Shown piece after piece: positions 47,667 through 58,383 of a stretch of 64,000 nt of DNA. Each line of letters starts with the position of its first letter. Position 1 is the first letter of the stretch. Under the pieces are notes generated by a model. That model did not search any database and was not told the origin of the DNA. It worked only from the letters and a program-made list of their open reading frames with translations. Made by a program: the position numbers and the translations under genes. This stretch comes from Lethocerus indicus (Eukaryota; Arthropoda; Insecta; Hemiptera; Belostomatidae), in the NCBI GenBank assembly GCA_019843655.1, contig JACDQD010000011.1:18629333-18693332 (forward strand), written 5' to 3'.

Positions 47667-47805
47667 ATGGACGAAATTGTAACTAAAAAAAAAAAATGTG
47701 TTCCCTCTGAAAAAAGAGGAAGACGAAGAGTCAGTGGTTTCCTGAAAGTCCTGAAGGAGAGAGGAAAATCAATCGGCACCGGGGACACCTTCTTCAACGC
47801 CCGAA
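47667..47805 (+). CDS. Candidate first exon of a basic protein
   Basis: ATG (context AAATTATGG) opens 46 codons rich in Lys and Arg (includes VTKKKKCVPSEKRGRRRVSG), ending at a GTAAGG donor in phase 1. Composition is protein-like. A possible next piece is 48389-48431 (phase 1 in). It lies in the loop of the 5.5-kb foldback. Function unknown. Confidence 0.22.
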
Positions 47806-47860
47806 GTAAGGAAAAGGATTTTATTTAAGTCCGTATAATTGTAGTAAGTAAGGACGAAGT

Positions 47861-47900
47861 TGGCGGAATGGTTGGACGATGTAGTCGGGGTTCAACAACC
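47861..47900 (+). other. tRNA-like promoter remnant
   Basis: TGGCGGAATGG fits the A-box consensus. GGTTCAACAAC, 28 bases downstream, fits 9 of 11 B-box positions and sits in a GGG...CCC stem. Too short for a tRNA; possibly a SINE head. Confidence 0.25.
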
Positions 47901-48188
47901 CGAACGGCCCTCCGGCCTCCGGCTGAGGTAAACCCGAACCGACAATCATAAATTGTTTTCCCCTTATGTTTATTTAAAATCGGCTTCGCGCTCTCCTTCC
48001 TTCCTTCCTGCCTTCCTTCCTTCCTTCCCTCTCCCACTATTTATAGAACCTGCTTCCCCCTTCCTTCCAGTTCTTTTTTTCCTCTTCGCGGCCACTCACA
48101 CTTCCCATTTTTTCGCTATTCATAAATTCAAAGTCGCGAATTCCGGCCCTTTTTTTAGGATCCAAACGTTTCCAGGACGTTTCCAAGT

Positions 48189-48191
<3 letters not shown>

Positions 48192-48282
<91 letters not shown>

Positions 48283-48296
48283 CCTCCCTCTCTCTC
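48192..48296. repeat. (CT)n microsatellite
   Basis: Two (CT)n runs separated by CC interruptions. Confidence 0.95.
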
Positions 48297-48388
48297 GACT
48301 CGATTCAGGACTTATTCCAGAAGTGTACATTCCATTAGGTTGCTTCCCATAAACTGGTTTTTTTTTTTGGCCCCTTTCCTGGAACCAG

Positions 48389-48431
48389 ATGAATACAACA
48401 ATATTAACACTGTACAGCGGATTTTCATCAG
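48389..48431 (+). CDS. Candidate 43-nt micro-exon
   Basis: A strong pyrimidine tract and CCAG acceptor precede; CAG|GTACAG follows. Entered in phase 1 it reads EYNNINTVQRIFI, stop-free, leaving in phase 2. It joins the 47667 candidate in frame. Very short, so weak. Confidence 0.15.
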
Positions 48432-48849
48432 GTACAGTTTCGATTAGGTCCGTTTTCGTCTTTCAACTCTACTATTTCTTAAAACCAAAGTGTCCTTCGC
48501 ACTATTATTGCCCTTTTTAAAACAACGAACATGGGGCAAATACTTCATTCGTAAAAAAAATTTTAAAAGAAACTCTGAAAGAGCTCTCTGTGACGACTGA
48601 AACCTGTCTGTAATCAACGGATTGAATGTAAATGTAAAAAAAAAACCAGTTAGAGCCGTTCAAGGGAGGCGGAAAAGAAACTTATGTGACACCCCAATAT
48701 ATCGGGTTGGCAGCTATGTAATTGTGGCGTTGTACATATTTTTATGTACGTCATCTTTGCACAGATAAGCCCCGTATATGTAGATATAGATTCGGCTTCT
48801 CTGCAATGTCCCTAATGTCCTGGACCACGGTGGACGATTGTGAACCGAT

Positions 48850-49115
48850 TTATTCCCCACAACGACAACGTCGCTCGTTTTCGAGGAAAAACGAGCAGAA
48901 TAACGAGCCACCCAATGCAGGCGGATTCGAAATCCACGGGCTAAAGAAACGGCCCCAAGAGTCGTCGTTTACGTTAGTATCACCAAGTGGTGTTACGCGG
49001 GGCCGGAGAAAACGAAATATTACGACTGCAGCACGTGCACCGGCTGCTGCACCCCTACCGAACAATGGAGGACTTCCACGCGGTTAATTTCCCACCGTTA
49101 ATATTATACGGAGAC
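48850..49115 (+). CDS. Cysteine-rich frame without start codon, uncertain
   Basis: In one frame the segment near 48990-49070 reads WCYAGPEKTKYYDCSTCTGC C, five cysteines within about 22 residues, ending TAA at about 49086. The other two frames are also open for 70-120 codons because the DNA is GC-rich, so the coding frame cannot be decided. No start codon or strong acceptor is attached. Confidence 0.12.
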
Positions 49116-49289
49116 AGCGGCGGGGAAAACTTCCGGGAAAGCTTTCTCCTCCACCCAACTTCGCCGTCGATTTTGAAGTTGAAGCCATTCGCAGAAGATC
49201 ACATCTAAACTTGACATTCTGAAATGACATTTCCCCCCCCCCCCCCCCGCGTATTTTTTTGTTTTCAACTCTATTTATTGACCACCCAG

Positions 49290-49412
49290 GGGTGGGTCAG
49301 AGAGGAAAGTGGACGAACGAGTGGATTTGGAGGCGGAGAGTGGCGAAGAATGGAATTTAAAGTAACCGGGATTTTGCTGTACGTTGAAGTCATTACGGGA
49401 TTGTTCGGTTAA
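49290..49412 (+). CDS. Candidate terminal exon with hydrophobic tail
   Basis: Follows a T-rich tract and CACCCAG acceptor. Entered in phase 0, 40 codons end at TAA, closing with the hydrophobic VTGILLYVEVITGLFG. Could be a membrane anchor. No partner exon found. Confidence 0.15.
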   Translation, partial: GWVREESGRTSGFGGGEWRRMEFKVTGILLYVEVITGLFG

Positions 49413-49709
49413 GGGGTGGTAAGAAGTACTTTCGACTGGAATCTCTTGGCCGTACCCCCGGCATAATAGTTCTATTCCCAACGTCCGTGTCGGTTCTAGC
49501 ATAGCTTTATATATTGTCAGTTTTCAAAAGTCCAAATTTACGATTTAAATCTCTTCTTTTCAGTCGGTTGACCGGGGGATTCTACGCGTACAAATCAAAA
49601 ATCTAACTGGGAAAACGGAAAATTTTCCGTAAATTTTGCCGCGTTCAAATTGTATAATCATTCTCCGGGGTCATAACGCCTCAATGGAAGAGAACCTCAA
49701 TCCCCCCCC

Positions 49710-50485
49710 CCAAATTGGTAAGTTCCTGTAATTTCAAGTGGTAAAGAAAGCACCCTCTACTGCCGCGTTTCCGAGCTTAGCCCACACGTAGATCTACTCT
49801 TACAAAAAGTACTTAAAAGGACTTGAAAAGTTTCATTCTTCGAGCTGAACCCCAAATACACTATAACTATTTGAATATATAAAATTAAAATAATTGTGAA
49901 AAGTTTCTCCTCTGTTATTCTACTACTCGTTACTTGAACATCGATGTCGCTTATTACTTTATACAGTTTTATATGGACGTTATTATGTGGGCACAGCACA
50001 GTAAACGTATCGCAGTTTCATGAGCATTTCACGCTCTTTATGTTACTGTTAAGTAATACCATTATTAATTTTAGCGTATTATTACATAATTCAATGATTA
50101 GTTCTTCAATGGAATATGTAAAAATTGCCGTAAAATTCCAACCCCACGCAGACCACAGTACGGGTATTCTAAACTAGTGTGAAAATTAATTTTTTTAATT
50201 TTATTGACGACACTAGTTCGTGACTGAAATTGTATTTACACAAAAGGATGTTGAGACGACGTTACAGCTGCAAATTCTGTATTACTGTAGGAGAAATAGA
50301 GGGTGGTCCAAAAAAATGTATCCACCGTTTAACGGTCCATAACTTGCAGACTGATCGGCGGAATTGTGTCTCATTTTTGGTCGAAAGTGTAGCTTAAAGT
50401 CCGACTTAAAGATATATATATAGCTGTAGGTGTTCGAATTGGTCCACCGTTATTAACATCCACACACAAAAACGCAATATGGATG
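49710..50485. repeat. Right arm of the 5.5-kb foldback
   Basis: Inverted copy of 44990-45775, including a family G terminus (CCCACGCAGACCACAGTACG) and the left half of a family M MITE beginning about 50300. Confidence 0.85.
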
Positions 50486-50605
50486 GCGCGATTGCCCCAA
50501 CTACAACACTATAACACGTACCGAAAATGAGACAACACCGTCAATTAGTTTGCAATTTATGTACTTTTAAACGGTGGATACATTTTTTTGGACCCCTCTG
50601 TATAC
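50300..50605. mobile_element. Family M MITE, internally deleted
   Basis: Starts AGGGTGGTCCAAAAAAATGT and ends GGATACATTTTTTTGGACCC, followed by CTCTGTATACATATATATAT. The middle is shortened to about 300 bases. Confidence 0.8.
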
Positions 50606-50627
50606 ATATATATATATGCTGCGAAAA

Positions 50628-50633
50628 TATAAA
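50628..50633 (+). promoter_or_regulatory. Possible TATA box
   Basis: TATAAAG about 185 bases upstream of the ATG at 50815, just beyond a family M end. Positional suggestion only. Confidence 0.15.
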
Positions 50634-50814
50634 GTGTTTGGCCCGTTCGAAAACTCTTGACAATTAAACCATTAATTGGGGGGGGGGAGGGGGGGGGGGG
50701 GGGGCACCGAAAAGAAAAAACATAATCAAAATTATACCGGTATTCCGATGACAATCTACTTTCATTGTTTCACCGGCGGGCCAATTTCACTTTCTTCTGA
50801 GCGCGTTCGCGACA

Positions 50815-50918
50815 ATGGGGAAAGTGCTGGGAGCGGAAATTCGGCGGTTCTACGAATTGTTCCCGACCATCTACGATGATATTCCGCCGTCCGAAAATGT
50901 ATCGATAGCGTACGGAAA
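50815..50918 (+). CDS. Candidate exon 1 of a five-exon gene
   Basis: ATG in a favourable context (GCGACAATGGGG) opens 34 codons beginning MGKVLGAEIRRFYELFPTIY, then acidic and proline residues (DDIPPSENVS), ending at GTGAGTA in phase 2. Mixed, non-repetitive residues and even codon use are protein-like; no signal peptide is visible. With later pieces at 54360, 56184, 58264 and 61073 it makes one open frame of about 154 residues. I do not recognise the family. The frame stays open upstream through a possible weak acceptor (CTTCTGAG), so the start is not certain. Confidence 0.35.
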
Positions 50919-51002
50919 GTGAGTAAAAAATCGTTTATTTTCACCCAATATAACCAATTATTTAGCGGGTGGGTGGGTACAGCAGCGTCACGGCTTTTCG
51001 TT

Positions 51003-51305
51003 TCAAAATAAAAAAAAAAAATTATATATTAATAAATTCCGTATACAACAGTATGTTCGATAGATAGCCAATATTTTCGGCCGCGAATATACGCAATGAA
51101 TTTCGAATGAAATTCCGGCAAACCGATGACGGTATCGAACAGATTCTTCGTTCTCGGTCCACAATACGGTTTCCTGTACAAGTGCAAAGTTGAAGGGGGA
51201 TGAAGACCGAAAAATAATATTTTTTATATTCATTCGTACGTTTAAGTGCGGCACAGTTGGGCCAAAAAAAAAGAGACCGATAGAGAAAAGAGTTCCGCTT
51301 TTCAA
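51003..51305 (-). other. Minus-strand open frame in the candidate first intron
   Basis: A 100-codon minus-strand frame. A CTTGTACAG acceptor-like site lies inside it (near 51176), followed by protein-like residues (ETVLWTENEESVRYRHRFAG). Unrecognised; may be chance. Confidence 0.12.
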
Positions 51306-51510
51306 TTTCGTCTCGCCGTCCTCAGTAGCGGGCTCCGATCAAACTTTCGAAAATTATGTGTGATTAGGGCGCCTAGCGAGCCAATACTACCGACGGTGGG
51401 GAGAAGCCGAAAAATAGGTCTAAACGAATATTTTAAATACCGTACATTTCGTGTATTTCTATCTATTGTTGAGAGGAGGAAAAGAAACAGGGGGGGCGGG
51501 GGGGGGGGGT

Positions 51511-51722
51511 CGGCAACTAAATAATTGCGGATTCTTCTTCTCGTACCCTTATTATGTAGCGCATTTTTTTTTGTATTTCAGAAATACAAAATGAAATGTA
51601 TTCCAGAATACAGTCTACAGGTTTGAAGATGTAAACGTGCGTAAAATTTACAAATAACGCCGAATCTCCGTACAGCGACGAAATCCGCAGTGACTTAGTT
51701 GCCGACCCGATATAAGGCCCGT
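51511..51722. mobile_element. Element D, second copy (inverted)
   Basis: CGGCAACTAAATAATTGCGG at the left and TGACTTAGTTGCCGACCCGA at the right. Reverse complement of 40051-40248 overall. A (TA)n tract follows at 51728-51760. Confidence 0.7.
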
Positions 51723-51727
51723 GGGCC

Positions 51728-51760
<33 letters not shown>

Positions 51761-52048
51761 TAAATAGATAAAGATATATATTCTAATGGGATATACGAAC
51801 CTTACCTTCAATTCCATCCGTTCTAGCCTCATCTCAGTTCCCAGTTTTGAGTTTCAGTTCAATTCGAAAATGGCGATTTGTAGACAATTTTCTTTCGTCT
51901 CATCACATTCTAACATAGTATACAGATCGGTATATTACATATTCATGAATTGTACGAACGAGTGACCAGGCGACCCTGACGCATATTGGCACGACTGAAA
52001 TTATAGAATAAGGAAATTATAAATAGATGTATAAGGGTTTTCCCTTAT

Positions 52049-52375
52049 AGGGGAGGGTCCAAAAAAATGTATCCACCGTTTAAAAGTCCATAACTTGCAG
52101 ACTAATTGACACTGTTCTGTTGTGTCAGTTGTACCTTGTTGTACTCGAGTAAACGTGGCCGGCGCGCAAGGCTTAAATTCTATGAAATGAAGTCAGTTTT
52201 GAACTGGTATTTCAAGTACATTAATGAGGTTCAACGGCGATGGCGTCAGTGTCGTATCTTCAAGTCGGACTTTGAGCTACACTTTCACCAAAAATGAGAT
52301 ACAACTCCTTCAATCAGTTGGCAAGTTATGGTCTGTTGAACGGTGGATACATTTTTTTGGACCCCCCCTCTGTAC
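52049..52375. mobile_element. Family M MITE, deleted
   Basis: Starts GGGTCCAAAAAAATGTATCC and ends GGATACATTTTTTTGGACCC. The internal region encodes the helix-turn-helix-like segment (LNWYFKYINEVQRRWR). About 330 bases. Confidence 0.8.
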
Positions 52376-53435
52376 ACAGCACTGTCTTAGCAGACTGTTG
52401 GCACTTGATTGATTGAGAGGTCGAGAAACGATCTCGGATTGAAATTTAAATGTGAACAATTTCGAGTTCACCGAACGTCACTGGTGTTATTCGAGGATTC
52501 CTTTTCGGACGGCTGCAGTTTCGGGCGTTACGGCAGTAATTTATAAATTTTCACTTTTCAACCCGTCCGGTACAAAACCGGACCGTAGGCGGCCGTGACG
52601 GTACGAAACGGTACCGTTCGTTCCTTGTCGATTGTGCTTTTGCGGACCCGAAACCTGGATCGAGGCCGGTAGTAGGTCAGAGGGGTAACAGGAGGGATGG
52701 AGGGAGGGAGGGAGGGATGGAGGGATGGAGAGAGGGATGGAGGGAGGGTCGCGGATGAATGGGTCCACGGCCCCAGTGAAAGCATCCACCGTTTCTGTGA
52801 CCTACTGACGACGGCGCAACACCGAAACTGGTTTGCACTTTATACTTTTCTTTTGCTCCGGTAGTTTTTTTTCAGCATCGAGAGACAGCACCGGTTTCGA
52901 ATAACTGTAGTAAAGGAAATACGGAAAAAAAAATAAACTGTTACAAATCCAATAGCACGAGGAGGGATAACAGGAAGTAAATAATTGGACGCGATCGGGC
53001 TGGGCTTTACCGACAGATCTATGCATATATACATATACAAGTAAATATCCCAGCGAGTAAATAACTGGTATATGTACGGCGGTGAAGTCCGACACCCGTT
53101 TCAGGCTACGTCAGGAAAAAACTAGGAGAAAAATAAGTAATTATTGACATTTTTATACAATATTCACTCAGCTCTCGTGAATACATACATCGAAGCTATG
53201 TATATATACACTTCGAAAGGAAAACGAGAAAATATCGCGTGTGGAATATGTTGAAAAAAATTGCATAACTTGCCACAGTTAATAGCTGGAAACGTTGATA
53301 TTTAGGTCAAAAATATTTTTTCGAATTTTTTTTTTATTCAAAAAAACAGTGGACCGCTCGGTAAAAAAAACCCTTCCCGGCGAATAATTCGTCAAAAGTA
53401 CAGAAAATAATTGTCATTCGTTTCCGAAAATATAA
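52376..53435. other. Unassigned spacer with GGGA-rich patch
   Basis: (GGGAT/GGAG)n at 52690-52750 gives Ser/Pro frames on the minus strand. No gene recognised; intronic in the candidate model. Confidence 0.4.
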
Positions 53436-53556
<121 letters not shown>

Positions 53557-54359
53557 GAGGGAGAGAGGAATCTGTTAGCTTTCGCTGGCCGTATAGCACT
53601 TGCACTCTCAGCACTGGTGAAACTAAAACTTCTTCTGGAGCCACTTTCAGTTATTCCTTTCGCTGACGGTGAACTCAGTGTTGATACTGAAGACCTGTTT
53701 TTCCTCCCCAATTTTGGCCCAATCCGGGAAATATTTCCTGGAAAAACCTCCCCTCGATAACGTAAACGATTTAAATATTCTCCTTGTCCTAATTAAAACA
53801 GGACGTAATGTACAGCGTTACGTAACTCGAATATGAAATTGAGTACGCCACCGCATTGCCCGATTGATTTCTTCCGATCGGATAACATTATAATAAATAT
53901 TTCCTCAAATTTTTAAAATCGCTATTATATTTACAATAATTTAGATTTCTGCACGTATTTTATGTTTCGTGAAAAGTGTTCAGTCTGAGTGATCCGTTAG
54001 ACTTAAAACGCTCGAACGGGATTCTATAGAATTCCTGGGACTCTAGAATTCTAGATTTATTAAAAACGCCCCAGTTAAGTTTCTCAGACCAACTGAATCT
54101 GTAATAATTATCGAAAAATCGTATAATAAATAAGGCAATAAATTTGCCTCATATTCCATAAGCTCTTTCAAGTAATATACTCGGAATTAAGTTGAAAGCC
54201 GCCAACCACTGGCTGCTGACGTCGAGTGGATTTATTTTTAAACAAGAAAATTATTAAGAAAATATACCGGTAGAAAAATGGAAAAAATATTCCGGTAGAA
54301 TAAAAAAATTATGCTTTCATTGACGTTTTGATTGATATTCACTTTAATTCTTGTTTCAG

Positions 54360-54395
54360 ATCCGCATGTTCATTTCCCAGCGACCGAAGTAAAAG
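54360..54395 (+). CDS. Candidate exon 2, 36 nt
   Basis: Acceptor TTAATTCTTGTTTCAG and donor AAAAG|GTAAGAA are the best matched pair in the region. Phase 2 in and out, adding SACSFPSDRSK in frame; because the length is a multiple of three it could be a cassette exon. Entered in phase 1 it also reads openly (PHVHFPATEVK), so the phase is uncertain. Confidence 0.35.
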
Positions 54396-54946
54396 GTAAG
54401 AATCGTATTTAATCCTTCTAAATAGAAGTAAGATTATTTGAGGAAGTGATTTTTGGAACCGATAGATCTGAGTACGCTACAGGATAATAATTTATGCGAT
54501 AATGAAATTGCTATTTCAGGCTTTAAGGTGGAAAATTCTAGTTGAAAATTTTAGTAGTACTTATCTCTTGGAAGTATCGGAGGAATGTGGATTTTTTTTC
54601 CAAGGCAGTGGGGGTGGGGGTGTAGGCCGAACAAAAAAAAAAATTAAAAATTCTAGACGCCCGTCTATTTTCGAGCCGTCTACGTATTTACTGGGCGCTT
54701 ACGGTCTGTAAAATTTGCCCCGCCAGACGTCCACAATTGAAATAATTGGGTCGATGTCGTCCCGAAATAGACAACCCTTGGTTAACTTTAAATACGCTCA
54801 GTGCCCCCTCTTCCACCCCCGCCAACCCCTTGCCAATTCTGGCCCGAGACCCTCCCCATTAAAAAAATAGACCGCTAATAAGACCGGTTTGCAGGTCTAC
54901 AGTCAAAGAGAAACAACAAGTACTCTCGGCCTCTCTATTATCTCAG

Positions 54947-55189
54947 GGCATAACTGCGATAACTACAACAATTAATCCACTTCTCGATGCTATGTTTCCG
55001 AAGTTTTTGGGTCCTATTCGAATGGATTTGAATACGATATTCAGAAAATTTCTGGTCCTAACAATTACTGATACTTCTACGGCAAGAACAACTCCAGTTC
55101 TACGGCATTTCGTAGGCCTTTCAGAGGCGTTAACTGACGGATCAAATAGGACTGAAGACCGAGCAAAAAGTAGTAACAGTAGCGGGTGA
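54947..55189 (+). CDS. Candidate terminal exon, 80 codons
   Basis: Strong acceptor (GGCCTCTCTATTATCTCAG) followed directly by a phase-0 frame, beginning GITAITTINPLLDAMFPKFL, with a hydrophilic C-terminus (TDGSNRTEDRAKSSNSSG) to TGA. The other two phases stop within ten codons. The minus strand is also open here for about 101 codons, so either strand may be the real one. It lies in an intron of the five-exon model and could be an alternative 3' end or a separate gene. Unrecognised. Confidence 0.25.
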   Translation, partial: GITAITTTINPLLDAMFPKFLGPIRMDLNTIFRKFLVLTITDTSTARTTPVLRHFVGLSEALTDGSNRTEDRAKSSNSSG

Positions 55190-56183
55190 AACAATGCTGG
55201 AAAAATGTAGATAATATTCCCAATATATCGTCTCGGAATTGTATTCACCGCCTAGATCTTAATGGTGTCCGTAAATTGGCAACGTAATGATCCGTTCAAT
55301 TTCGGCGTTTCGTCGTTTTTCGAAACCAGTCGTCGTCGTTCGCGCAACAGAAATTGGGTCACAAATTTGGGCCGCCGAAGTGTGTTGAAGTAAACAGAAA
55401 ATTATAAATACATTCGACCGCTGTTCGAGGGGTGGGGGGCGTTCAAAAAATGTGTTCAGTTACGGGCAGAATCGAAATTGATCTGTCGATTACTGATTGA
55501 GATTTTCGGAAAAAGGGAACGGTGAATTTCGCGCCCTTTAAGAGTACAAATTTTCGGTTTCAGTCGATTCTTCTGAGTCGGGATATTTTTTTTTTTAAAA
55601 ACCCACGACGGTATTTCACGTCACCGTCAAAGGCGAGGGCCGACTGCGAGAAACCGAAACCGGTCTATCGTATCCATTAAACATAATTTTTTTGTCCGCG
55701 AAAAATTTCGTCCCGACACTTTTCAGATGCCCCCCCCCCCCCCCCCCAAAAAAGGCATCCCGGGCGGAAAATTGCCAGCATAAAACGCGGACGACATTTT
55801 CAAATATTTTCACAGCCGATATTTGCACAGACCTCGGTCCGTGTGCCGTTTTCAACGCCCCTACGAGATACCGGTATTTGTTGTTTGTTCAAAACTTTAA
55901 ATACCTGCCCATTTATCTTCGCATTATCATTAATATTCACATCGTTATCTCGGATTGTACCGTCAACTTAGACTATTACCAGAATGTTCGAAAGCGCGTT
56001 TACTGTGCGATAAGTAAAAAAAAAATAAAAAAATAAATTACGCCTACTTTAGATTCCCAATAATGGAAATTGATTACCGGCTAAATGAAATCGACATTTC
56101 ATTTCTCATGTTTCAACTCGGAATTTCTATCGATCGCCGGATAGAGAGAAAACGGAAAACGGTTTCTGTTTGCACAATTGCAG
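55190..56183. other. Unassigned spacer
   Basis: C run at 55731-55747 then AAAAAA. A 114-codon plus frame (55692-56036) crosses the run and has no recognised domain. Confidence 0.35.
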
Positions 56184-56254
56184 ATGTCGGTTTATCTGCT
56201 ATCGGCGCAAAACCGACTTGACTTTCCGACACACCGGACACTCAGATTACTTCG
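56184..56254 (+). CDS. Candidate exon 3, 71 nt
   Basis: Acceptor TTGCACAATTGCAG and donor TTCG|GTGAGAA. Phase 2 in, phase 1 out: 23 codons beginning CRFICYRRKTDLTFRHTGHS, basic with two cysteines. In phase 0 it would start with ATG and also be open (SVYLLSAQNRLDFPTHRTLR), so the frame depends on the previous exon. Confidence 0.32.
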
Positions 56255-56639
56255 GTGAGAACGCCGCAAGGACGTCTTCAGTACAGAAAACTATTTAACA
56301 AATTCGTCTCAAACTCGGGTCCGCAATCGAAAGCGCTGTAGAAGTAGTATATCGGACTTATTTCAAAACGGTCCGAATTCTGTCATCGAATCATCGAACG
56401 GCTAGGATCTATGTCCGGTGAGTTAGGGGATGGGGAGGGGGGGGGGGGGTGAGCGGAGCCCCAGTGACCCAATTTGGGGGGAGATCTCGTGGAGTCGGAG
56501 CGAGTAGGTCGGCCCGGCTCTCTGCCCAACCTTTATACTTAAACAGCAAAGACAGATCAGATCCCCCAGTCCAATACGGCTCACGCCAGCACTAGCACTG
56601 CCACTGGTATTAATTAGCCCCTCCGCCTGCACTAGTATC

Positions 56640-57775
56640 GCCAGTTATTACCAGTAGCATTTCTACTATCTAGTATTGCTAGCAGCTGCCAGTAGTAGTA
56701 CTAGCAGCTGCCAGTAGTAGTACTAGCAGCTGCCAGTAGTATTACTAGTAGCTGACAGTAGTATTACTAGTAGCTGCCAGTAGTATTACTAGTAGCTGCC
56801 AGTAGTGGTATTACTAGTAGCTGCCAGTAGTATTACTAGCTATTACTAGTAGCCGCCAGTAGTATTACTAGTAGCTGCCAGTAGTATTACTAGTAGCTGC
56901 CAGTAGTATTACTAGTAGCTGGCGGTGGTATTACTAGTAGCTGCCAGTAGTATTACTAGTAGCTGCCAGTAGTATTACTAGTAGCTGCCAGTAGTATTAC
57001 TAGTAGCTGCCAGTAGCATTACTAGTAGCTGCCAGTAGTATTACTAGTAGCTGCCAGTAGTATTACTAGTAGCTGCCAGTAGTATTACTAGTAGCTGCCA
57101 GTAGTATTACTAGTAGCTGCCAGTAGCATTACTAGTAGCTGCCAGTAGTATTACTAGTAGCTGCCAGTAGTATTACTAGTAGCTGCCAGTAGTATTACTA
57201 GTAGCTGCCAGTAGTATTACTAGTAGCTGCCAGTAGTATTACTAGTAGCTGCCAGTAGTATTACTAGTAGCTGCCAGTAGTATTACTAGTAGCTGCCAGT
57301 AGTATTACTAGTAGCTGCCAGTAGTATTACTAGTAGCTGCCAGTAGTATTACTAGTAGCTGCCAGTAGTATTACTAGTAGCTGCCAGTAGTATTACTAGT
57401 AGCTGCCAGTAGTATTACTAGTAGCTGCCAGTAGTATTACTACTAGGTGCCAGTAGCATTACTAGTAGCTGCCAGTAGTATTACTAGTAGCTGCCAGTAG
57501 TATTACTAGTAGCTGCCAGTAGTATTACTAGTAGCTGCCAGTAGTATTACTAGTAGCTGCCAGTAGTATTACTAGTAGTTGCCAGTAGCATTACTAGTAG
57601 CTGCCAGTAGTATTACTAGTAGCTGCCAGTAGCATTACTAGTAGTTGCCAGTAGTATTACTACTAGCTGCCAGTAGTATTACTAGTAGCTGCCAGTAGTA
57701 TTACTAGTAGCTGCCAGTAGTATTACTAGTAGCTGCCAGTAGTATTACTAGTAGCTGCCAGTAGTATTGCTAGTA
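56640..57775. repeat. 22-bp minisatellite, about 49 units
   Basis: The unit is AGCTGCCAGTAGTATTACTA, GT. It is highly homogeneous from 56740 to 57760, with occasional GTAGCATTACT or TACTAGGTGCC variants. The period is not a multiple of three and every frame meets TAG, so it is non-coding. Confidence 0.95.
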
Positions 57776-57829
57776 GTAGCTACTATAGGCACTACTAGTA
57801 GCTACTATAGGGTAGGTAAAGGTGTGCTA

Positions 57830-58160
57830 ATTGTGCTTACGCTGTCGGAGCGGGCCTGTTTGCTGTTGGGGCTGGCGGTGCGGTGTGGGCAGCCGAGTAG
57901 TGGGGCAGTGTCGGCCGCCGCCTCCCCACTACTGGCGGCCCCCCTCCCTCCCCCCGCCCCCCTCCCCCCGGGTGAAAGTAACAGGCCGCTATCTGGCCGA
58001 TACCGAGCACACGGCCAGTGGCTTCTCGACAGGACGCCTCACGCACCCCCCACGCCCTCTCCACGCCGACGACGCTCTCGCCACCCGACGACCGCCGCCA
58101 CCGTCGCCTCCACGACGACGACGACGACGACGACGACGAAAGTGGTGACAGAAAAGTGAA
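57830..58160. promoter_or_regulatory. GC-rich, CpG-dense block with (CGA)n
   Basis: Composition jumps to strongly GC-rich with many CpG, pyrimidine runs (57925-57968) and a (CGA)9 run (58112-58139). All frames are open and low in complexity (Pro/Ala/Arg). This resembles a promoter-associated island or 5' leader more than coding sequence. It lies just after the minisatellite and about 100 bases before candidate exon 4. Confidence 0.3.
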
Positions 58161-58263
58161 ACATTGTTGTGCCCCTACTGTTCGTTTCGGCGGGAAAACA
58201 GTGAACCTTTTTTTTGTTTTCTGTTATTTTTGAATATTTTTCTTTACCCCCCACCCCCAACAG

Positions 58264-58383
58264 ACAACTGTGAAAAAAGTGAGAATAGTGACTTTTTTTT
58301 TTATACTCGAACGGATTTTATTTGGATTACTCGCGGCTGCTGCCCTACCCTTCCTTCGAGGCCCGACACACCCGGCTTAATCG
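58264..58383 (+). CDS. Candidate exon 4, 120 nt
   Basis: Long pyrimidine tract with CCCCCAACAG acceptor; donor AATCG|GTGAGTT. Phase 1 in and out, 39 whole codons including NCEKSENSD, FFF (from a T10 run) and TDFIWITRGCCPTLPSRPDT. Symmetric 1-1 phase is typical of exons that can be added or skipped. Three cysteines. The T10 run is a warning that part may be low complexity. Confidence 0.33.

Noticed and set aside
47861..47900. tRNA-Leu or tRNA-Ser gene
   Set aside because: A box fits but the B box is imperfect, the spacing is too short and no acceptor stem can be drawn.
45486..49999. Two similar 79-80-codon frames as paralogous genes
   Set aside because: They are the two arms of one foldback; similarity is explained by the DNA duplication.
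52541..52789. Ser/Pro-rich minus-strand frames
   Set aside because: Translation of a GGAG/GGGAT-type simple repeat.
56640..57775. Minisatellite as a coding repeat protein
   Set aside because: 22-base period with TAG in each frame; no continuous translation.
57767..58159. 130-codon Pro/Ala/Thr-rich frame
   Set aside because: All frames are open because of high GC, and the end is a (CGA)n translation; kept only as a possible island.
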